From assembly GCA_017998755.1 (NCBI GenBank), contig JAGOCL010000165.1, forward strand, positions 1-6,061: DNA of 6,061 nucleotides. Direction: 5' to 3'. Position 1 is the stretch's first letter. Every line of letters begins with the position of its first letter. Made by a program: the position numbers and the translations under genes. This DNA comes from Spirochaetota bacterium (GTDB taxonomy: Bacteria > Spirochaetota > GWE2-31-10 > MWDO01). A model generated the notes under the pieces. The model was not told where the DNA came from. It saw nothing but the letters and a program-made list of their open reading frames with translations, and did not search any database. Positions 4,248 through 6,061 of this stretch are shown piece after piece.

Positions 4248-6061
4248 ATGATCGATAATATAAAAAATAAAATTGAAGATTTGAAAGAAAAACTAAACCG
4301 CGCCGATAGAGCGTATTACGTCGAGTCAAAACCGATTATGTCAGACGTCGAATACGACGCAATGTTTGACAATCTGTTAAATCTCGAAAATGAATATCCC
4401 GAATATAAAACTCCCGACTCCCCTACCGCTCGCGTCGGATCGGACATAGTAAGCGATTTACCGGAAAGAGAACATTCTATCCCTGTTTTATCTCTGGATA
4501 AATCCTATTCCATCGATTCTTTAGAAAATTGGATAGCAAAAAACCGTCAAAAAACGATCAAAAATATTGAATTAATCGTTGAGCCAAAAATTGACGGCGC
4601 GGGGATAGTTTTATATTATGAAAACGGCTTTCTGTCGCGCGCATTAACCAGAGGAAACGGTTTTTTTGGAAACGATATAACAAATAACGTAAAAACGATC
4701 AAAAATATTCCGCTTAAAATCGATTTTTTAGATAAAATAGCTATTAGAGGCGAAATATTTATAAAAAAAGACGATTTTACTCTTTATAACTTAAAATATG
4801 CCGGAGGAATATACTCAAATCCGCGTAATCTTGCAAGCGGATGCGTTAGAAGATTAAAGTCAAGCGAAACGGCTTTATTCCCTTTAAATATTTTTTGTTA
4901 TGAAGCATTTTTAGAATCAGGAAAATTTGAATCTCATCTTGAAAATCTGCTTTTATTAAAAAAAATAGGCCTTCCGTTAAACGAAGAAATCGGTTTTTTT
5001 TCCGATTCGTACGCCGATACGACGACTCTTCCTTTCAAAAATCATTTTATCGGTAAAATTAACGAACTAAGCGGGTATTTAAAAGATTTTGAGAAAAAAA
5101 GAAAAACTTTACCTTATGAAATAGACGGGATAGTTATAAAAATCAACGATCTCGCTACCCGCGACGAACTGGGGTATACTCAACATCACCCCAGATGGGC
5201 TATAGCGTATAAATTCGACGCGCCCTTAGCTGAAACCAAGCTTGAGTCGATAGACATTCAAGTAGGGCGCGGAGGCCGTATAACTCCTGTGGCTAATCTT
5301 ACCCCCGTCGAACTTAGCGGTTCGATTATCTCGAGAGCGACCTTACATAATCAGGATTATATAGATTCGTTGACGGTAAACGTCGGCGATCTGGTAAGCA
5401 TATCTAAGAGAGGAGACGTTATACCGGCTGTTGAAAATGTTATTGATAAAGGAGAATATCCTTCTCCGTATAAAATCGCAGACGCGTGCCCATCGTGCGT
5501 ATCAAAATTAGTTAAAGAGGGGGCTCATTTATTCTGCTTAAACGACGAATGCCCCGCTCGTTTGTTGGGAACTCTTCAGTTTTTCGTTGGAAGAGATCAG
5601 ATGGATATAGAAACTTTAGGAGATAAAACGCTTGAGTTTTTGTTTAATAATGGTTTTGTAAGATATATATACGATTTATATTCGTTTGATTATCGCAAAT
5701 TATTGGATTTTGAGGGTTTTAAAGACAAAAAAGTCGATAATATTATATTTTCAGTAGAAGAATCAAAGAAAAAAGACTTTAAAACTGTTTTATCTTCATT
5801 AGGATTGAAAGATATAGGTTCGAAAGTAGCCGAAATACTTACTAAAAATTTTAAAAATATTGACGAAATTATCAATCTTTGTTCATCGAACGCCGGATCA
5901 GATCTTTTTTCTACTTCCCCCGAAATAATTTTTTCCAACATCGACGGGATCGGACCGGTTACCGCATCGCTCATAGTCAAGCATTTTACAAACGCAAAAA
6001 CTCTACAGTTAATCCAAAAATTAAAAGAAGCGGGGCTAGACTTTGAAACTCGCATTAATAA
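4248..6061 (+). CDS. ligA: NAD-dependent DNA ligase LigA (604 residues visible, C-terminus beyond the window)
   Basis: Seals nicks in duplex DNA using NAD+, joining Okazaki fragments and completing repair. The frame is open from the ATG at 4248 to the right edge. Domains in order: the Ia NMN-binding domain (YYVESKPIMSDVEYD, 23-37); the adenylation domain with EPKIDG (112-117, K114 the adenylated lysine), ALTRGNG (132-138), RGEIF (167-171), SNPRNLASG (190-198), EIDGIVIK (291-298) and WAIAYKF (317-323); the OB fold with VGRGGRITPVANL (339-351) and ATLHN (364-368); a zinc finger with C414, C417, C430 and C435; then helix-hairpin-helix repeats, including LGLKDIGSKVAEIL (518-531) and NIDGIGPVTASLIVKHF (564-580). 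Full LigA is about 670 residues and ends in a BRCT domain, which should lie past the edge. VGRGG (more often VGRTG) and SNPRNLASG (more often ANPRNAAAG) depart from the common consensus. The wording resembles treponemal LigA as I remember it. All catalytic motifs are intact. Confidence 0.97.
   Translation, partial: MIDNIKNKIEDLKEKLNRADRAYYVESKPIMSDVEYDAMFDNLLNLENEYPEYKTPDSPTARVGSDIVSDLPEREHSIPVLSLDKSYSIDSLENWIAKNRQKTIKNIELIVEPKIDGAGIVLYYENGFLSRALTRGNGFFGNDITNNVKTIKNIPLKIDFLDKIAIRGEIFIKKDDFTLYNLKYAGGIYSNPRNLASGCVRRLKSSETALFPLNIFCYEAFLESGKFESHLENLLLLKKIGLPLNEEIGFFSDSYADTTTLPFKNHFIGKINELSGYLKDFEKKRKTLPYEIDGIVIKINDLATRDELGYTQHHPRWAIAYKFDAPLAETKLESIDIQVGRGGRITPVANLTPVELSGSIISRATLHNQDYIDSLTVNVGDLVSISKRGDVIPAVENVIDKGEYPSPYKIADACPSCVSKLVKEGAHLFCLNDECPARLLGTLQFFVGRDQMDIETLGDKTLEFLFNNGFVRYIYDLYSFDYRKLLDFEGFKDKKVDNIIFSVEESKKKDFKTVLSSLGLKDIGSKVAEILTKNFKNIDEIINLCSSNAGSDLFSTSPEIIFSNIDGIGPVTASLIVKHFTNAKTLQLIQKLKEAGLDFETRIN

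Noticed and set aside
5690..6055. Minus-strand open frame of 121 codons
   Set aside because: It is antisense to the helix-hairpin-helix region of ligA, whose own frame is intact and well conserved.
1..6061. CRISPR arrays, tRNA genes, insertion sequences or a defence/mobile cassette
   Set aside because: No regularly spaced repeats, cloverleaf-like sequence, transposase or integrase motif was seen; nearly all of the window is explained by five recognisable genes plus one small lipoprotein.

Overview
This window comes from an AT-rich bacterium, and the best guess is a spirochete related to Treponema. Three things point there: the LigA sequence (EPKIDG adenylation site, ALTRGNG and SNPRNLASG variants), a short lipoprotein signal ending FISC, and an Rnf operon that starts with rnfC. 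The assignment rests on remembered family resemblance, not on a search. CG dinucleotides are surprisingly common for such AT-rich DNA.

Layout, left to right. (1) Positions 1-1977, minus strand: the head of an rnf operon, with promoter, rnfC and the first half of rnfD; the remaining rnf genes should lie beyond the left edge. (2) Positions 2008-2541, minus strand: a small lipoprotein gene, probably of the NTF2-like fold, with its own promoter. (3) Positions 2582-3259, plus strand: trmB (tRNA m7G46 methyltransferase) behind a near-consensus promoter but with no visible Shine-Dalgarno. (4) Positions 3266-4066, minus strand: a crotonase-family gene convergent with trmB, resembling the PksH/ECH1 dehydratases of polyketide beta-branching. 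(5) Positions 4187-6061, plus strand: ligA (NAD-dependent DNA ligase), open to the right edge and lacking only its C-terminal part.

The window is compact. The only sizeable gaps are 1907-2007, 2494-2644 and 4067-4247; they hold promoters and a few weak dyads. I saw no tRNA, rRNA, CRISPR, insertion sequence or phage gene. Only rnfC and rnfD clearly share an operon; the other genes are separate housekeeping or accessory units.

I found no convincing new multi-gene system. The points most worth a second look are the PksH-like enoyl-CoA hydratase with no polyketide genes beside it, an eight-G tract inside the conserved core of rnfC, and the unusual leader of trmB.
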